From Nocardia jejuensis NBRC 103114 (lineage in GTDB: Bacteria > Actinomycetota > Actinomycetes > Mycobacteriales > Mycobacteriaceae): DNA of 64,000 bases. Location of the stretch: assembly GCF_001613145.1 (NCBI RefSeq), contig NZ_BDBU01000007.1, positions 1 to 64,000 of the forward strand, in the 5' to 3' direction. Both the position numbers and the translations under genes were made by a program. Below, piece after piece: positions 33,773-43,671 of the stretch. How positions within the stretch are numbered: the stretch's first letter is position 1; the number at the start of each line of letters is the position of its first letter. The notes under the pieces are model-generated. The model had not been told where the DNA came from. It ran no database searches and saw only the letters and a program-made list of their open reading frames with translations.

Positions 33773-34438
33773 ATGGGGGAGTCGGGCCCGCTGCCGAAGG
33801 GGCGGCACGGTCTGACTCGGGAACAGGTGGTGACGTCGCAGTACTCGCGACTGTGCACCGCTGTTCTGGAGGCGGTGGGCGAGCTCGGGTACGCGGCCAC
33901 CACCGTCGCGGACATCGTCACACGGGCGCAGGTGGCGCGCCGCACGTTCTATTCGGTGTTCGGGGGCAAGGACGAATGTTTCGCCGCCGCATACGATCTC
34001 GCGGTCGGATCGGCGCTCGAACAACTGCAGGAGACGGTCACCGGACTGGTCGGGGTGAGTTTCGAGGATCGGGTGCGGATCTCGTTCGAGATCTACCTGC
34101 GCGTGCTCGCGGTCGAGCCCGCCGCGGCGCGGGCGCTGTATATCGAGACCCTGGCCGCCGGGCCGGGATTGGTCGAGCATCGGGCGCGGGTGCACGAGCG
34201 GTTCGCGGATTACATCCTGGCGGTGGTCCGGGTGGGCGTCCGTGCGGGAGAGGTGGACTCCGAACCGGATCGCCAGCTGATCGACATGCTGCTGGGCGGT
34301 ATCGACGACCGGGTGCGGGCCTGCCTGCACACCCGGGGCGCGGCGGCGCTGCCGGAATTGGCGCCGCTGTTCGCCCGCACGGCCGTCACCATCGCCAGGA
34401 CCTCGTCCCGCGAGGGTGTCGATCACCACAACGCGTGA
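33773..34438 (+). CDS. TetR family transcriptional regulator
   Basis: A 221-residue regulator. The helix-turn-helix lies at residues ~35-70 (VADIVTRAQVARRTFYSVF), followed by a normal-length ligand domain. The frame opens at 33665, but that region contains the likely promoter and operator, so ATG 33773 (GTG 33758 is an alternative) is preferred. It is divergent from the Ddn-like gene and 185 bp ahead of the lipase, either of which could be its target. Confidence 0.88.
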   Translation: MGESGPLPKGRHGLTREQVVTSQYSRLCTAVLEAVGELGYAATTVADIVTRAQVARRTFYSVFGGKDECFAAAYDLAVGSALEQLQETVTGLVGVSFEDRVRISFEIYLRVLAVEPAAARALYIETLAAGPGLVEHRARVHERFADYILAVVRVGVRAGEVDSEPDRQLIDMLLGGIDDRVRACLHTRGAAALPELAPLFARTAVTIARTSSREGVDHHNA

Positions 34439-34623
34439 TCGGAGTACAGAGGTCCGCGGTGTCTTCTGACACAGGGGTCGTGACACAGCGCACGTGACGC
34501 TCCTACCGTCACAAGCGAATTCGAAGCGTTCCCAAGCGTGCGGCCCGCCTCCGGGCAGATCGTCGAATTCGTGACCGGCCGCGCGCGGCCATCGGTGCGT
34601 TCCGTCATTCGAAGGGGAATCCC

Positions 34624-35946
34624 ATGACCATCGATCGTGCGGTCGACACGCCCGTTACCGCAGCGGAATCGGAGTTGTCCGCGCGCCCGGTGCTGCCGTC
34701 GCAGGACCCGTTCTACCGTTCGCCGATCGATGCCGGGTCGGTGCCGCCGGGCACCATCCTGCGCACCCGGCAGGTCCGGCTCGGGTTGTTCGGTGTGATT
34801 CCGCAGCGGGTCCGGGCCTGGCAACTGCTGTACCGGACCAGCGATCTGCACGGGGTCCCCGAGGCCGCGGTCACCACGGTGCTGCTGCCGTGGGATGCCG
34901 ATCCGGCCGAGCCCCGGCCGCTGGTGTCGTTCCAGTGCGCGATCGACGCGGTCGCCCCGATGTGCTTCCCCTCCTATGCCCTACGGCACCGGGCCCGGGC
35001 CCTCGGCGCCATCCCGCAGATCGAACTTCCCCTCATCGCCGGCGCACTGACCCGCGGTTGGGCGGTGTCGGTTCCCGACCACGAGGGGCTCGAGGGGCGG
35101 TTCGGCGTGGCCCGCGAGCCGGGCTATCGAGCCTTGGACGCGGCCCGCGCCGCACTGCGCTTCGCACCGCTCGGGCTGGGCCCGCGTACTCGAATCGGGT
35201 TGTGGGGGTACTCCGGTGGCGGTCTGGCGACGACCTGGGCGGCGGAGCTGGCGGCGGACTACGCGCCGGAACTCGATATCGTCGGCGCGGTCGCGGGATC
35301 TCCGGTGGGGGATCCGGCGGCGGCGTTCGTGCGGTTGAACGGCACGCCGTTCGCCGGGTTCGCCATGGTCTTCACCGCCGGGCTGCGCCGAGCGTATCCG
35401 CCGCTGGACCAGAACGTGCGCGCGCTGGTGTCCGAGGACTATCAGAAGCTGCTCGCGCGCACCGAAGACACCGCGACCATCCCGCTGCTGGCCAAATTCG
35501 CGGGACGAAATGCCGACCGGCACATCAGAGGTGGGCTGGGAGCCCTGCTGACGCGGCCCGAGGTGCGCGCGGTGCTCGAGGATATCGAGCCCGGTGCGCA
35601 TGCCCCCGCCATGCCGCTGTTCGTCCTACAGGGCGTCAACGACGAGGTGATCGCGGTGAGCGATGTGGACGCGCAGGTCGCCCGCTACGTGAGCCTCGGT
35701 GCGCACGTCCGCTACGTGCGCACCCGGCTCAGTACTCACCTGCCGCTGCAGTTCACCGCCGCCCCGGTCATGGTCGACTGGCTCGCCGACCGGTTCGCCG
35801 ACCGCCCCCTGGATCCGCCCGGCACCGAGACGGTGTGGACGGTGGCGCTGTCGAGGAAGGCCCTGTCCGGGCACGCGGCCTTCGCCTCGCTGTTCTGGAA
35901 AATGTTGTCCGGCTTGCCGATTCGGGCGTGCTCGGAATTGCGATAG
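34624..35946 (+). CDS. Secretory-lipase (LIP) family alpha/beta-hydrolase
   Basis: A 440-residue lipase of the LIP family known from mycobacteria, nocardiae and Candida. The nucleophile is Ser197 in GYSGGG, the acid follows in LQGVNDEVI, and the histidine is in LSTHLPLQF. Unlike most family members it has no clear signal peptide, so it may be cytosolic or cell-associated. The last ~70 residues run antisense to the end of the PucR gene. TetR lies upstream. Confidence 0.87.
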   Translation: MTIDRAVDTPVTAAESELSARPVLPSQDPFYRSPIDAGSVPPGTILRTRQVRLGLFGVIPQRVRAWQLLYRTSDLHGVPEAAVTTVLLPWDADPAEPRPLVSFQCAIDAVAPMCFPSYALRHRARALGAIPQIELPLIAGALTRGWAVSVPDHEGLEGRFGVAREPGYRALDAARAALRFAPLGLGPRTRIGLWGYSGGGLATTWAAELAADYAPELDIVGAVAGSPVGDPAAAFVRLNGTPFAGFAMVFTAGLRRAYPPLDQNVRALVSEDYQKLLARTEDTATIPLLAKFAGRNADRHIRGGLGALLTRPEVRAVLEDIEPGAHAPAMPLFVLQGVNDEVIAVSDVDAQVARYVSLGAHVRYVRTRLSTHLPLQFTAAPVMVDWLADRFADRPLDPPGTETVWTVALSRKALSGHAAFASLFWKMLSGLPIRACSELR

Positions 35947-37181
35947 CTGCGGGCCACCAGGGCCGAGCGCAGATACCAGACCCCGGAGGACTGCGCCGGG
36001 TCGAATCCGGTGAGCTGTCCGATGCGCTTGAGCCGGTTGTCGACGGTGTTGATGTGCACGCCCAGTAGCCGGGCGGTGCGCTGGCGGTTCATCTCGTTGG
36101 CGATGTGGCGGCACAGCGTGTCCAGCAGTTCCGGGTACTCGTCCAGCGGATCCAGCAGTGCGCCGAGGTATTCCCGGCCCGGTCCGGGCCGGGTGAGCTG
36201 GTACTCCATGGCCAGATCGTCGAAACGGTAGAGGCCGGGCTCGAATTGGAGCCGGTGCACCATGTCGAGGAGTTCGTGCGCGCGATCGGCCGCCTCCGGG
36301 ATCTGCGAGGTCTCCGATCGGACGATGGTGGCGGTGATGGATACCTGTGCGGCGGTGGACAATCGGGTGATCAGGGCGTCGAGTTCGTCGGCGTGGGCGC
36401 TGCGCGCGGGCAGCAGGATGGTGCCGCCGTCCGCGCCGAGCAGCGAGAGGGCCTGTCCCGCACAGGAATCGGCCAGCTGGGATTGGATGCGCCGCAGCTT
36501 GCGCCGGGCCACCACCCCGGAGTCGATCGAGGCGTCGAACTCGCCCGGATGCGGCGGAATGCTCACCGCCAGTACGAGATAGGACTCGTCGATCTCCACC
36601 CCGCCCGCCCGCGCCATGGTCGAGGTCGGATGTCCGGCCAGCAGTGCCGAGGTGACGGTGTGCACCGCGGTGTGATGCTCGGCCGCCACCGCTCGGTGTT
36701 CGCGAACGTAGGCGACGGCGAAGGCGGAGTCCACCATCGCCATCACCTCCATCAACCGCCGTGCGGTGACCGCGAAACGGTCGAAATCCGCCGCGGTGGT
36801 GGATTCCACGATCAGATCGAAGCCGAAGGCGAGGCCGTCGTGCACCGCCCGGTGGATGGTGCCGATCGGAATGCCCTCGCGCGCCCAGTCCGCACCGGCG
36901 CGCTGCAGGCGGGTGATCTTGGCCGACACGTCCCGGCCCTCCAGCACTCCGGCCGCCAGTTCGAGGCAGATGCGGGTGATGGTGGTGACGTCCCCGCGCA
37001 GGGCATCGCCGGGCAGGGTGCCGCACGGTGCGACGTGCTCGGCGAAGTGCGCGACCAGTCGGCGCGAGAGCGCGTGAATGTCCTGTGGCGGAATCGAGAA
37101 CGCGGCCGCGGAGGAGCCGGTGGCGCGGGGGACCGAAGGTACGGCATGCTGTGTCGTTACAGCGGAACCTCGACTTGCCAT
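35736..37181 (-). CDS. PucR/CdaR-type helix-turn-helix regulator
   Basis: A 481-residue regulator with an N-terminal sensor region, a GGDEF-like central part and a C-terminal PucR helix-turn-helix (~residues 355-400: TARLLGVHINTVDNRLKRI). The ATG at 37181 has GGGAG six bases upstream. The frame continues ~65 residues past the normal end of the family (WYLRSALVARSY) and overlaps the lipase 3' end by 211 bp. The tail is Ser/Arg-rich and probably not functional. Targets may be the lipase or the epoxide hydrolase. Confidence 0.85.
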   Translation of the reverse strand: MASRGSAVTTQHAVPSVPRATGSSAAAFSIPPQDIHALSRRLVAHFAEHVAPCGTLPGDALRGDVTTITRICLELAAGVLEGRDVSAKITRLQRAGADWAREGIPIGTIHRAVHDGLAFGFDLIVESTTAADFDRFAVTARRLMEVMAMVDSAFAVAYVREHRAVAAEHHTAVHTVTSALLAGHPTSTMARAGGVEIDESYLVLAVSIPPHPGEFDASIDSGVVARRKLRRIQSQLADSCAGQALSLLGADGGTILLPARSAHADELDALITRLSTAAQVSITATIVRSETSQIPEAADRAHELLDMVHRLQFEPGLYRFDDLAMEYQLTRPGPGREYLGALLDPLDEYPELLDTLCRHIANEMNRQRTARLLGVHINTVDNRLKRIGQLTGFDPAQSSGVWYLRSALVARSYRNSEHARIGKPDNIFQNSEAKAACPDRAFLDSATVHTVSVPGGSRGRSANRSASQSTMTGAAVNCSGR

Positions 37182-37274
37182 GCGCCACTCCCACACTCAG
37201 ATCAGGGAACCCAAGAGTTCCTACTGGAGGGTAACCGTAGCGGCAGTGCTCCTGGGCGGCAATGACCGAAAAGC

Positions 37275-37294
37275 CCGGCGCGCTCGGGCGCCGG
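37275..37294 (-). terminator. Intrinsic terminator of the epoxide hydrolase gene
   Basis: CCGGCGC (37275-37281) and GCGCCGG (37288-37294) form a seven-base-pair stem. On the minus strand it is followed by GCTTTTCGG, a short U-rich run. It lies 18 bases after the hydrolase stop. Confidence 0.65.
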
Positions 37295-37311
37295 ACGTTC
37301 GAATCGACGAA

Positions 37312-38472
37312 TCAGCGGGTCAGAGCGCCGAAGAGGGCGCGAATATCGGCCGTCAGCAAGTCCGGAACTTCCAGGGCCGGGAAGTGCCCGCCGGAGTAGA
37401 ACTCCGACCAGTGCACGATGGTGTGCGCCTTCTCCGCGAAGCGCCGGATCGCGAAATCGGCCGTGGTGAACACCGCGACACCGGTGGGCACGGTGCCCTT
37501 GGGCTTCGGCGCGAACATGGCCGCGTCGTGGAATCGCTCGTAGTAGTAGTTCGCCACGCTGCGCGCGGTGTCGGTGAGCCAGTAGACGGTGACCGTGGTG
37601 AGGATCTTGTCCCTGTCGATCGCCTCGTCCGGGAGTTCGCGGGCGGCGTCGGTCCACTCCTTGTACTTCTCCACGATCCAGCCCAGCTGTCCCACCGGCG
37701 AATCCGCCAGCAGCTGCGCGAGGGTATCCGGGCGGGATCCGGCGAGCTGCATGTACGCGGAGCCGTCGTCCTGGAACCGCTTCATCGCGCCCAATCGCCC
37801 CTGCTCGGCCTCGGTGAGCGCGGCCATATCCGCGGGATCGCCGGTCGGGAAGGTCACCAGCGCGTTGGCGTGCACACCGATCACGTGCTCGGAGTGCTCG
37901 CGACCCAGACGGGCGGCGATGAACGCGCCGTGATCGCCGCCCTGCACGCCGTAGCGGTCGTAGCCGAGGCGGGCCATGAGCTCGGCGAGAGCGCTCGCGA
38001 CTCTGCCGTCGTGCCAGCCGGTTTCGGTCAGCGGGCCGGAGAAACCGTGCCCGGGGAGGGTGGGAATCACCAGGTGGAAAGCGGGGGCGTCGGGTTCGCC
38101 GTGCGCGGCCGGATCGGTCAGCGGGCCGATCAGATCCAGGAAGTCCGCGGCGGTACCGGGCCAGCCGTGCACCAGCAGCAGTGGGGTCGCCTCGGCCCGG
38201 GGAGAACGGACATGAATGAAATGCACGGTCTGCTCGTCGATGGTGGTGAGGAACTGGGGGTGCTGGTTCAGGGCGGATTCGGCCGCGCGCCAGTCGAACT
38301 TCTCCACCCAGTAACCGGCCAGCTCGCGCAGGTAGGCGGTGGGGACGCCGCGTTCCCAGCCGGAGCCGGGGACCTCGTCGATCCAGCGGGTGCGGGTCAC
38401 ACGGTCGCGCAGGTCGTCCAGGTCGGCCTGCGGAATGTCGATGCGGAAGGGGCGGATGTCCGTGTTGCTCAT
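37312..38472 (-). CDS. Epoxide hydrolase (EHN type)
   Basis: A 386-residue alpha/beta-hydrolase with the N-terminal EHN domain of microsomal-type epoxide hydrolases (residues ~5-110). The oxyanion motif is HGWPG, the nucleophile Asp is in QGGDHG (~residue 178) and the catalytic His in GGHFPALE near the C terminus. It converts epoxides into diols in the cytosol. It is divergent from the LuxR/ATPase regulator, which may control it across a 101-bp promoter region. Confidence 0.93.
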   Translation of the reverse strand: MSNTDIRPFRIDIPQADLDDLRDRVTRTRWIDEVPGSGWERGVPTAYLRELAGYWVEKFDWRAAESALNQHPQFLTTIDEQTVHFIHVRSPRAEATPLLLVHGWPGTAADFLDLIGPLTDPAAHGEPDAPAFHLVIPTLPGHGFSGPLTETGWHDGRVASALAELMARLGYDRYGVQGGDHGAFIAARLGREHSEHVIGVHANALVTFPTGDPADMAALTEAEQGRLGAMKRFQDDGSAYMQLAGSRPDTLAQLLADSPVGQLGWIVEKYKEWTDAARELPDEAIDRDKILTTVTVYWLTDTARSVANYYYERFHDAAMFAPKPKGTVPTGVAVFTTADFAIRRFAEKAHTIVHWSEFYSGGHFPALEVPDLLTADIRALFGALTR

Positions 38473-38573
38473 GAGAAGAAGGTTTCCGGTAAAGAGCCGG
38501 ACTCCACATCACGAGAGTTCGTTATTCACGACCGTTACGCGGGTTTTTACTCGGGAACCGGCATGATCCAGGG

Positions 38574-41402
38574 GTGGTGAATTTTCCCGGCAGCAGCGCA
38601 CTGGTCGGCCGGGCCGAAGACATGTCCGCGCTCATGGACGCGGTCGAGGACGCGGGAACGCACACGATGCTGATCGCGGGCGAGGCCGGAATCGGGAAAT
38701 CGCGGTTGGTGGGGGAGTTCACCCGGCGCTTGGATCCCCGGGCGCTCGTGCTGGTGGGGCGCTGCCCCGAATTCGGCACCGGCGGTGTGGCTTTCGCCCC
38801 GTTCCTGGCGGTGCTGCGCACGTTGGCGCGTCAGGTCGGGGTGGCGGAGATCGCCACACTGTTGCCGCCGCGGCCCGCGGTGGCGAACTGGCTCCCGCAA
38901 CTGGCCGCGCACACCGGTGGTGCCGGGGACTCCGATCGGGTTCGGCTGTTCGGCGAAACCCTCACGCTGCTGGAGCAATTGGCGACGAATCGCCGGGTGG
39001 TGCTCGTGCTGGAGGATCTGCACTGGGCCGATGACGCCAGCCGGGAACTGCTCACCTTCCTGGTGGCCAACCTGGCCGAGGGGAATGTGCTGCTGGTCGG
39101 CACCTACAGGCCCGGGGATGCCGGATCGCTGCGGGCGCTGCTCGCCGAGGTGCGTCGCAATCCGGGCGTGCGAGCACTGACCCTGGAACCCCTCACCCGA
39201 CACGAGGTGGGGCGGCAGTTGGCAGCGCTGCTCGGTCGTGAGCCCGAACCGGCGCTGATCACCATGGCTTTCCAGCGCAGCGGCGGCAATCCGCTCTTCG
39301 TGGAGGCGCTGCGGGAATCCCCCGGCGCGCCGCCGGAGGAGCTGACCGAGTTGTTGCTCGGATTCCTGACCGGGGTGACCGGGGACGGGCGCGCGGTGTT
39401 GCGGGTGGCGGCGGTGCTGGGATCGCCGATTCGCCACGAATTGCTCACCGCCGGCGCGGATGTGGGCGAGGACGCGTTGCGGACGGCGTTGCGGGAGTTG
39501 GTGGATCGACGCCTGCTGTCGACCACCGAGATGGGATACGAATTCCGGCACGTGCTGATTCGGCAGGCCGTCTACAACGATCTGCTGCCGGTCGAACGCG
39601 CCGCGCTGCACGCGCGGATCGCCGAGGTGTTGCGCGGTGAGCAGGGGGCGCAGGAGTCTCCGGCCGAGCTGGCTCACCATGCCGAGGCCGCCGGGCAGTC
39701 AGCCGAGGCGCTGTCGGCGTATCTGAGCGCGGCGGAGCGTGCCGGGGTGGTCGCCGCGGAGCGAGTGCGTGTGCTCGATCGCGCGGTGCTGCTCTGGGAT
39801 CGAGTCGCCGAGCCCGAACGGCCGACGACTGTGACGAAAATTGATGTCCTGGAAAGGATTCTCGATGCCGCCATCGAGGGCGGCACAGTCGAACGGGGCA
39901 TTGCCGCGGCGGACGCCGCCATCGAGATCGCGACTGCCGGTGCGGCTTCGGGTGTGGAGGCTACGCGGTTGGCGCGCTGGTATCGGCAGCGGGCTTTGCT
40001 GCGCGGTGGGACGGGCCTCGGGCCCGGTGACGATCTGGCGCGGGCGCTCGCGCTACTGCAGGACGCGACGCCGACGCTCGAAAGAGCCGAGGTGCTGGCG
40101 CAATCGGCGGTGGTGCGGATCTTCGGCGGGGATACCGAGGGCACCGTCGACGACGCCCGTGCGGCGCTGGCCGTCGCGCAGCGGTTCGGGGCGAGTGCGG
40201 TGGCGGCGCGGGCGCACGGGTGCCTCGGGCTCGCCTCCGCCGATCGGATCGACACCGCGTCCGAGCATTTCGCCGATGCGCACACCGCCGCGGCAGAGTG
40301 CGGGGATCCCCGTGTGCTGCTGGACGTGCTGACCTGGGAGTCTGCGGTGCTGGTGGCCGCCGGACGGTATCGGGCCGCGATCACCGCCGCACAGCGGGGA
40401 CTGCGAACGGCGCACGAGGCACTGCGATTCGCGGAGTCCGCGCCGATCCTGCTCGTCAAATGGGTGCAGGCCTCGGCCGCGCTGGGGGAGTGGGACGAAG
40501 CCGGGACATTGGTGGACGAGGCAGAGCTGCAGCAGGTGCCGCCGCTGAGTCGTGCCGCACTGCGGTTGTGTCTCGGCCGGATCGACCTGGCCCGGGGTCA
40601 AGTCGATGCCGCACGGGCGGGCGCCGAGGTGGCGGAGCGATTGCTGGGCGATGCCCGCTGGGCGTTCCAATACCGTCTGGAACTGCGCACTCTGCAGTGC
40701 CTGCTCGCTCTCGAAACAGGCGACAATGATACTGCGGCAAGGATTCTCATCGACATCGTTGCTGCGGATGACGCCATCGCGACCCTCACCGCCCACCCTC
40801 ACGAGTCCTGGCCGCTGCTCGTCGTCGCGGTGGACGTTCCCGGCGCACCCGCCGAATTGATCGAACTGGCCGAGGCTCTCCCGGCCACGTACTCGGCGGA
40901 TGCCGCGCATCGCGCGGACTTCCGCGCGCGGAGCGCGCCCTCCGCCGAGCGGTGGCAACTCGCGGCAGCGGCCTGGCACGACCTCGAGCGTCCCTTCGAG
41001 GAAGCTCGGTCCCTATTCGGTGTGGCGGAATGCCGTGCGGCAGAAGGGGATCGAGAGGCCGCAGGGTCGGCCCTTCGAGCCCTGATGGACCTCGCCGCCC
41101 CACTCGGAGCCGTCCCGCTCACCGCTGCCGCCACGCAGCTGGCCGCGCGAGCCCGCATCTCCTTGGACCCGGACTCGCCCGAAACCACCCCACCCACTCC
41201 GAGTTTCGGTCTGACTCCCCGGGAACTGGAAGTCCTGCGGCTGGTTTCCAAGGGCTTGAGCAACCGCGCCCTGGCCGCGGAACTGTTCATCAGCGCCAAT
41301 ACCGCCGGTGTCCACGTCTCGCGAATCCTCACCAAACTCTCCGTGGCCACCCGCACCGAAGCCGCGGCCTTCGCCCACGACCACCACCTGCTCACGAACT
41401 GA
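38574..41402 (+). CDS. Large ATP-binding LuxR (LAL) family regulator
   Basis: A 942-residue regulator. The N-terminal AAA/NB-ARC-like ATPase has Walker A GEAGIGKSRL (~residues 33-42) and Walker B VVLVLEDLHWAD. A long TPR-like helical middle (~350-840) senses a partner or ligand. The C-terminal LuxR helix-turn-helix (~880-940: LTPRELEVLRLVSKG) binds DNA. The GTG at 38574 follows AGGGG closely; GTG 38577 is possible. It is probably an activator of the divergent epoxide hydrolase gene or of distant loci. Confidence 0.92.
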   Translation: MVNFPGSSALVGRAEDMSALMDAVEDAGTHTMLIAGEAGIGKSRLVGEFTRRLDPRALVLVGRCPEFGTGGVAFAPFLAVLRTLARQVGVAEIATLLPPRPAVANWLPQLAAHTGGAGDSDRVRLFGETLTLLEQLATNRRVVLVLEDLHWADDASRELLTFLVANLAEGNVLLVGTYRPGDAGSLRALLAEVRRNPGVRALTLEPLTRHEVGRQLAALLGREPEPALITMAFQRSGGNPLFVEALRESPGAPPEELTELLLGFLTGVTGDGRAVLRVAAVLGSPIRHELLTAGADVGEDALRTALRELVDRRLLSTTEMGYEFRHVLIRQAVYNDLLPVERAALHARIAEVLRGEQGAQESPAELAHHAEAAGQSAEALSAYLSAAERAGVVAAERVRVLDRAVLLWDRVAEPERPTTVTKIDVLERILDAAIEGGTVERGIAAADAAIEIATAGAASGVEATRLARWYRQRALLRGGTGLGPGDDLARALALLQDATPTLERAEVLAQSAVVRIFGGDTEGTVDDARAALAVAQRFGASAVAARAHGCLGLASADRIDTASEHFADAHTAAAECGDPRVLLDVLTWESAVLVAAGRYRAAITAAQRGLRTAHEALRFAESAPILLVKWVQASAALGEWDEAGTLVDEAELQQVPPLSRAALRLCLGRIDLARGQVDAARAGAEVAERLLGDARWAFQYRLELRTLQCLLALETGDNDTAARILIDIVAADDAIATLTAHPHESWPLLVVAVDVPGAPAELIELAEALPATYSADAAHRADFRARSAPSAERWQLAAAAWHDLERPFEEARSLFGVAECRAAEGDREAAGSALRALMDLAAPLGAVPLTAAATQLAARARISLDPDSPETTPPTPSFGLTPRELEVLRLVSKGLSNRALAAELFISANTAGVHVSRILTKLSVATRTEAAAFAHDHHLLTN

Positions 41403-41556
41403 GCCGCAGCAGGTCCCGGTGGCACTGCTCGGCAATGATCGGTACTGCTCGCGATCGATCGATCGGGCCGGAGCGGACGATCCGCGACCCGTCCCGCCCG
41501 CGACCTCCCGGCCTGAAGTAGGACATCATCCCGTGCGACCGGGAAGTCCTGCTGAA

Positions 41557-42822
41557 TCAGGTCGAGGCGGGCTCGGGGGTGGGGCTCGGGTGTGTATGGG
41601 TTCTGGGGTGGGTGCGGAAGAGGTTGTCCCAGTGGTGGTCCAGGTGTTGCCGGGCTCGAGGGAGGGGGGTGACGGTGAGGGTGTCGTCGGGAGTGTGGGT
41701 GAGGAGGTTCAGGGTGCGGAGGGCGGCCAGGCCCTCGTGGAGTTTGAAGTCGAAGGTGGTGTTCCAGTGTCGGCGGAACCAGGTTTCGATGGTGCGGTCG
41801 AGTTCGGCGGGGGTGAGGGGGTGCTCGGCGGTGCGCAGGAAGTGGTAGGCGAGCAGGGCCTGTTTGACCTCGGATTCCTCCGCGGCGTCGAGCAGGTGGT
41901 GGAAGACGCCCGCGTCGTTGTCGAGGTTTCGGAAGTAGAGGTGTTCGGACAGGGTCTTCATCAGGCTGATCCTGCGGTTCTTGAACTTGGAGAACTGGCG
42001 GATCAGGTAGCCGGAGAAGGCGGCCAGGCCCGCGCCGAGGGTGACCAGGGCGGTCTGGTCCAGGGTGACCGATTCCTCGCGCAGACCCATCCAGAACGCG
42101 AGCAGCAGCACCAGCAGGCCCAGCGAGCCGATCAGCTTGGTGACCAGCACGATTATGCCGGAGACCACCGCGGGAACGCCGATCAGGAGCTTGTCCACGG
42201 GGCGCATGCGCACGCGGACACTGGGATACAGCATCTCGAGATCGTTTCTGGGGACGTTCTGGAACAACTTGAGCAGCACGCCGCCGTTGGGGCGCTGCGG
42301 TTCGGCTTCGGGCCGCTCGGTGAACGCGATGTACACCAGAACCTTGGAGTAGCTCGTGAATTCGATGGTGCGGCGGCGTAATCCGTAGAGCCACTTGACC
42401 TGTTCGGTGCGCTCGGTGACCCCGCGCCGGAAGAACATCGCGGTGTCGATGTCCTCGTCATCGACCTCGAGGCGCACCTTCACCAGCGAGTGCTCGGCGA
42501 AGGCGTGCTCGATCTCGGCCGCGTCGATCCGGGTGAAGTCGGCCGTCTCGGCCAGCGCGATGAGCTCGCGTTCCACGACTCGCCGTGCGGCGGCGCGATG
42601 CTCGGGCGTCGCGGTCTGGATCGTCCGCATGTCCTCCGCCGGATCGACCAGTTGGTAGGCATCCAGGGCCGCATCACCGCGCACGTGAAATCGATAGTGC
42701 GCCAGCGCCGCCAGTATTCGAGCGAACTCCAGGAACGATTCCCGCTCCGACTCGGGTAAGTCGTTCGCGCACAGCGTGATCACCGCGCTCTTGCGGAACG
42801 GCAGGAAGTGTTCGGCGTCCAT
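41557..42822 (-). CDS. DUF3754 (TMEM143-like) membrane protein
   Basis: A 421-residue protein with soluble N- and C-terminal regions around two or three membrane segments (~residues 210-250 and 265-285). It matches the DUF3754 family in its FIPF-like start (EHFLPFRKSAVI), VLVYIAF and RHWNTTFDFKLHEGL. Family function is unknown. The ATG at 42822 follows GAGGAG. It is convergent with the LuxR gene. Confidence 0.8.
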   Translation of the reverse strand: MDAEHFLPFRKSAVITLCANDLPESERESFLEFARILAALAHYRFHVRGDAALDAYQLVDPAEDMRTIQTATPEHRAAARRVVERELIALAETADFTRIDAAEIEHAFAEHSLVKVRLEVDDEDIDTAMFFRRGVTERTEQVKWLYGLRRRTIEFTSYSKVLVYIAFTERPEAEPQRPNGGVLLKLFQNVPRNDLEMLYPSVRVRMRPVDKLLIGVPAVVSGIIVLVTKLIGSLGLLVLLLAFWMGLREESVTLDQTALVTLGAGLAAFSGYLIRQFSKFKNRRISLMKTLSEHLYFRNLDNDAGVFHHLLDAAEESEVKQALLAYHFLRTAEHPLTPAELDRTIETWFRRHWNTTFDFKLHEGLAALRTLNLLTHTPDDTLTVTPLPRARQHLDHHWDNLFRTHPRTHTHPSPTPEPAST

Positions 42823-42893
42823 CGGCAACTCCTCTTCGCGGGCCCGGCCCGTCGGTCTCACCCTAGGGTGACACCGAAGTCCGCTCACGAGAA

Positions 42894-42921
42894 CGCCCTC
42901 CCCGCCGAAGCGGGGAGGGCG
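42894..42921 (-). terminator. Terminator of the L,D-transpeptidase gene
   Basis: A perfect 12-base-pair stem (42894-42905 with 42910-42921) closed by the tetraloop CGAA starts 17 bases beyond the transpeptidase stop. It is a strong terminator candidate. Confidence 0.75.
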
Positions 42922-42938
42922 CGGTCACCGTGGGTCGG

Positions 42939-43451
42939 TTACGCCAGGACCTCTACCGTGTCACCGGGATTGAGGTAGTTGAAGAACTCACGCGCGCCGT
43001 CCGGTGTCATCCGGATGCAGCCGTGGGACTTCTTGTCCACCGGTCCGATGTGGAAGGCGATGTCTCCGTTGAAGAAGATCGCGTACTCCATCGGGGCGTT
43101 GTGCATGGTGCTCCAGTGGAACGGCTTCTTGAACGCCACGTGGAAGACTCCCGGCGGCGTCTCGTAGCCCGGCATGCCGTGCGACATCGGGGTCGGTCCG
43201 AAGATGACCTTTCCGTTGTCCATCAGCCATGCCTCGTTGGTGTCGAGCTTCAAGCAGGCCCGCGCCTGCGCACTGCACGGCGCGGTGACCGGAGCCGGTT
43301 CGCCGGGAACGATCGCCGGAATACCCGGAACATCCGGGCCGCCCGGCCACAACGGTTCGGCCTGCGCGGGAACAACCGCCAGACCGGCGGTCGCGACGCC
43401 GGCGAGAACCGCCGAACGCGCCACCACACCGAGAGAACGCTTGTTCATCAT
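42939..43451 (-). CDS. L,D-transpeptidase (YkuD domain)
   Basis: A 170-residue secreted enzyme. A Sec signal peptide ends near AQA (~residue 31). The YkuD domain carries the active-site motif SHGCIRM with Cys145, and the upstream HIGPVD histidine. It cross-links peptidoglycan stems (3-3 links) or anchors ligands, outside the membrane. It lacks the Ig-like and lipobox parts of mycobacterial LdtMt1/2, so it is a minimal type. Two ATG codons start the frame; the first is used. Confidence 0.92.
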   Translation of the reverse strand: MMNKRSLGVVARSAVLAGVATAGLAVVPAQAEPLWPGGPDVPGIPAIVPGEPAPVTAPCSAQARACLKLDTNEAWLMDNGKVIFGPTPMSHGMPGYETPPGVFHVAFKKPFHWSTMHNAPMEYAIFFNGDIAFHIGPVDKKSHGCIRMTPDGAREFFNYLNPGDTVEVLA

Positions 43452-43671
43452 CGAGTCTTGACCTCTCCTACCCTTGGCCCGCCAACCCTGCTGAGTGACG
43501 CCTGTTCAGGGCGAGGGACATGTCGTCGGCACAAGCACGGGGACCATGTCGAGGTCACCGGTGATCATTGTGAAGGGTCATCCCGAAGATTCGCGGGATA
43601 AACCCGCCACAGGCGTGCCGACACGCAAGGTATTCCGGCAATTCACGGCAAACGGCGTGTCGAGTTCGAGC

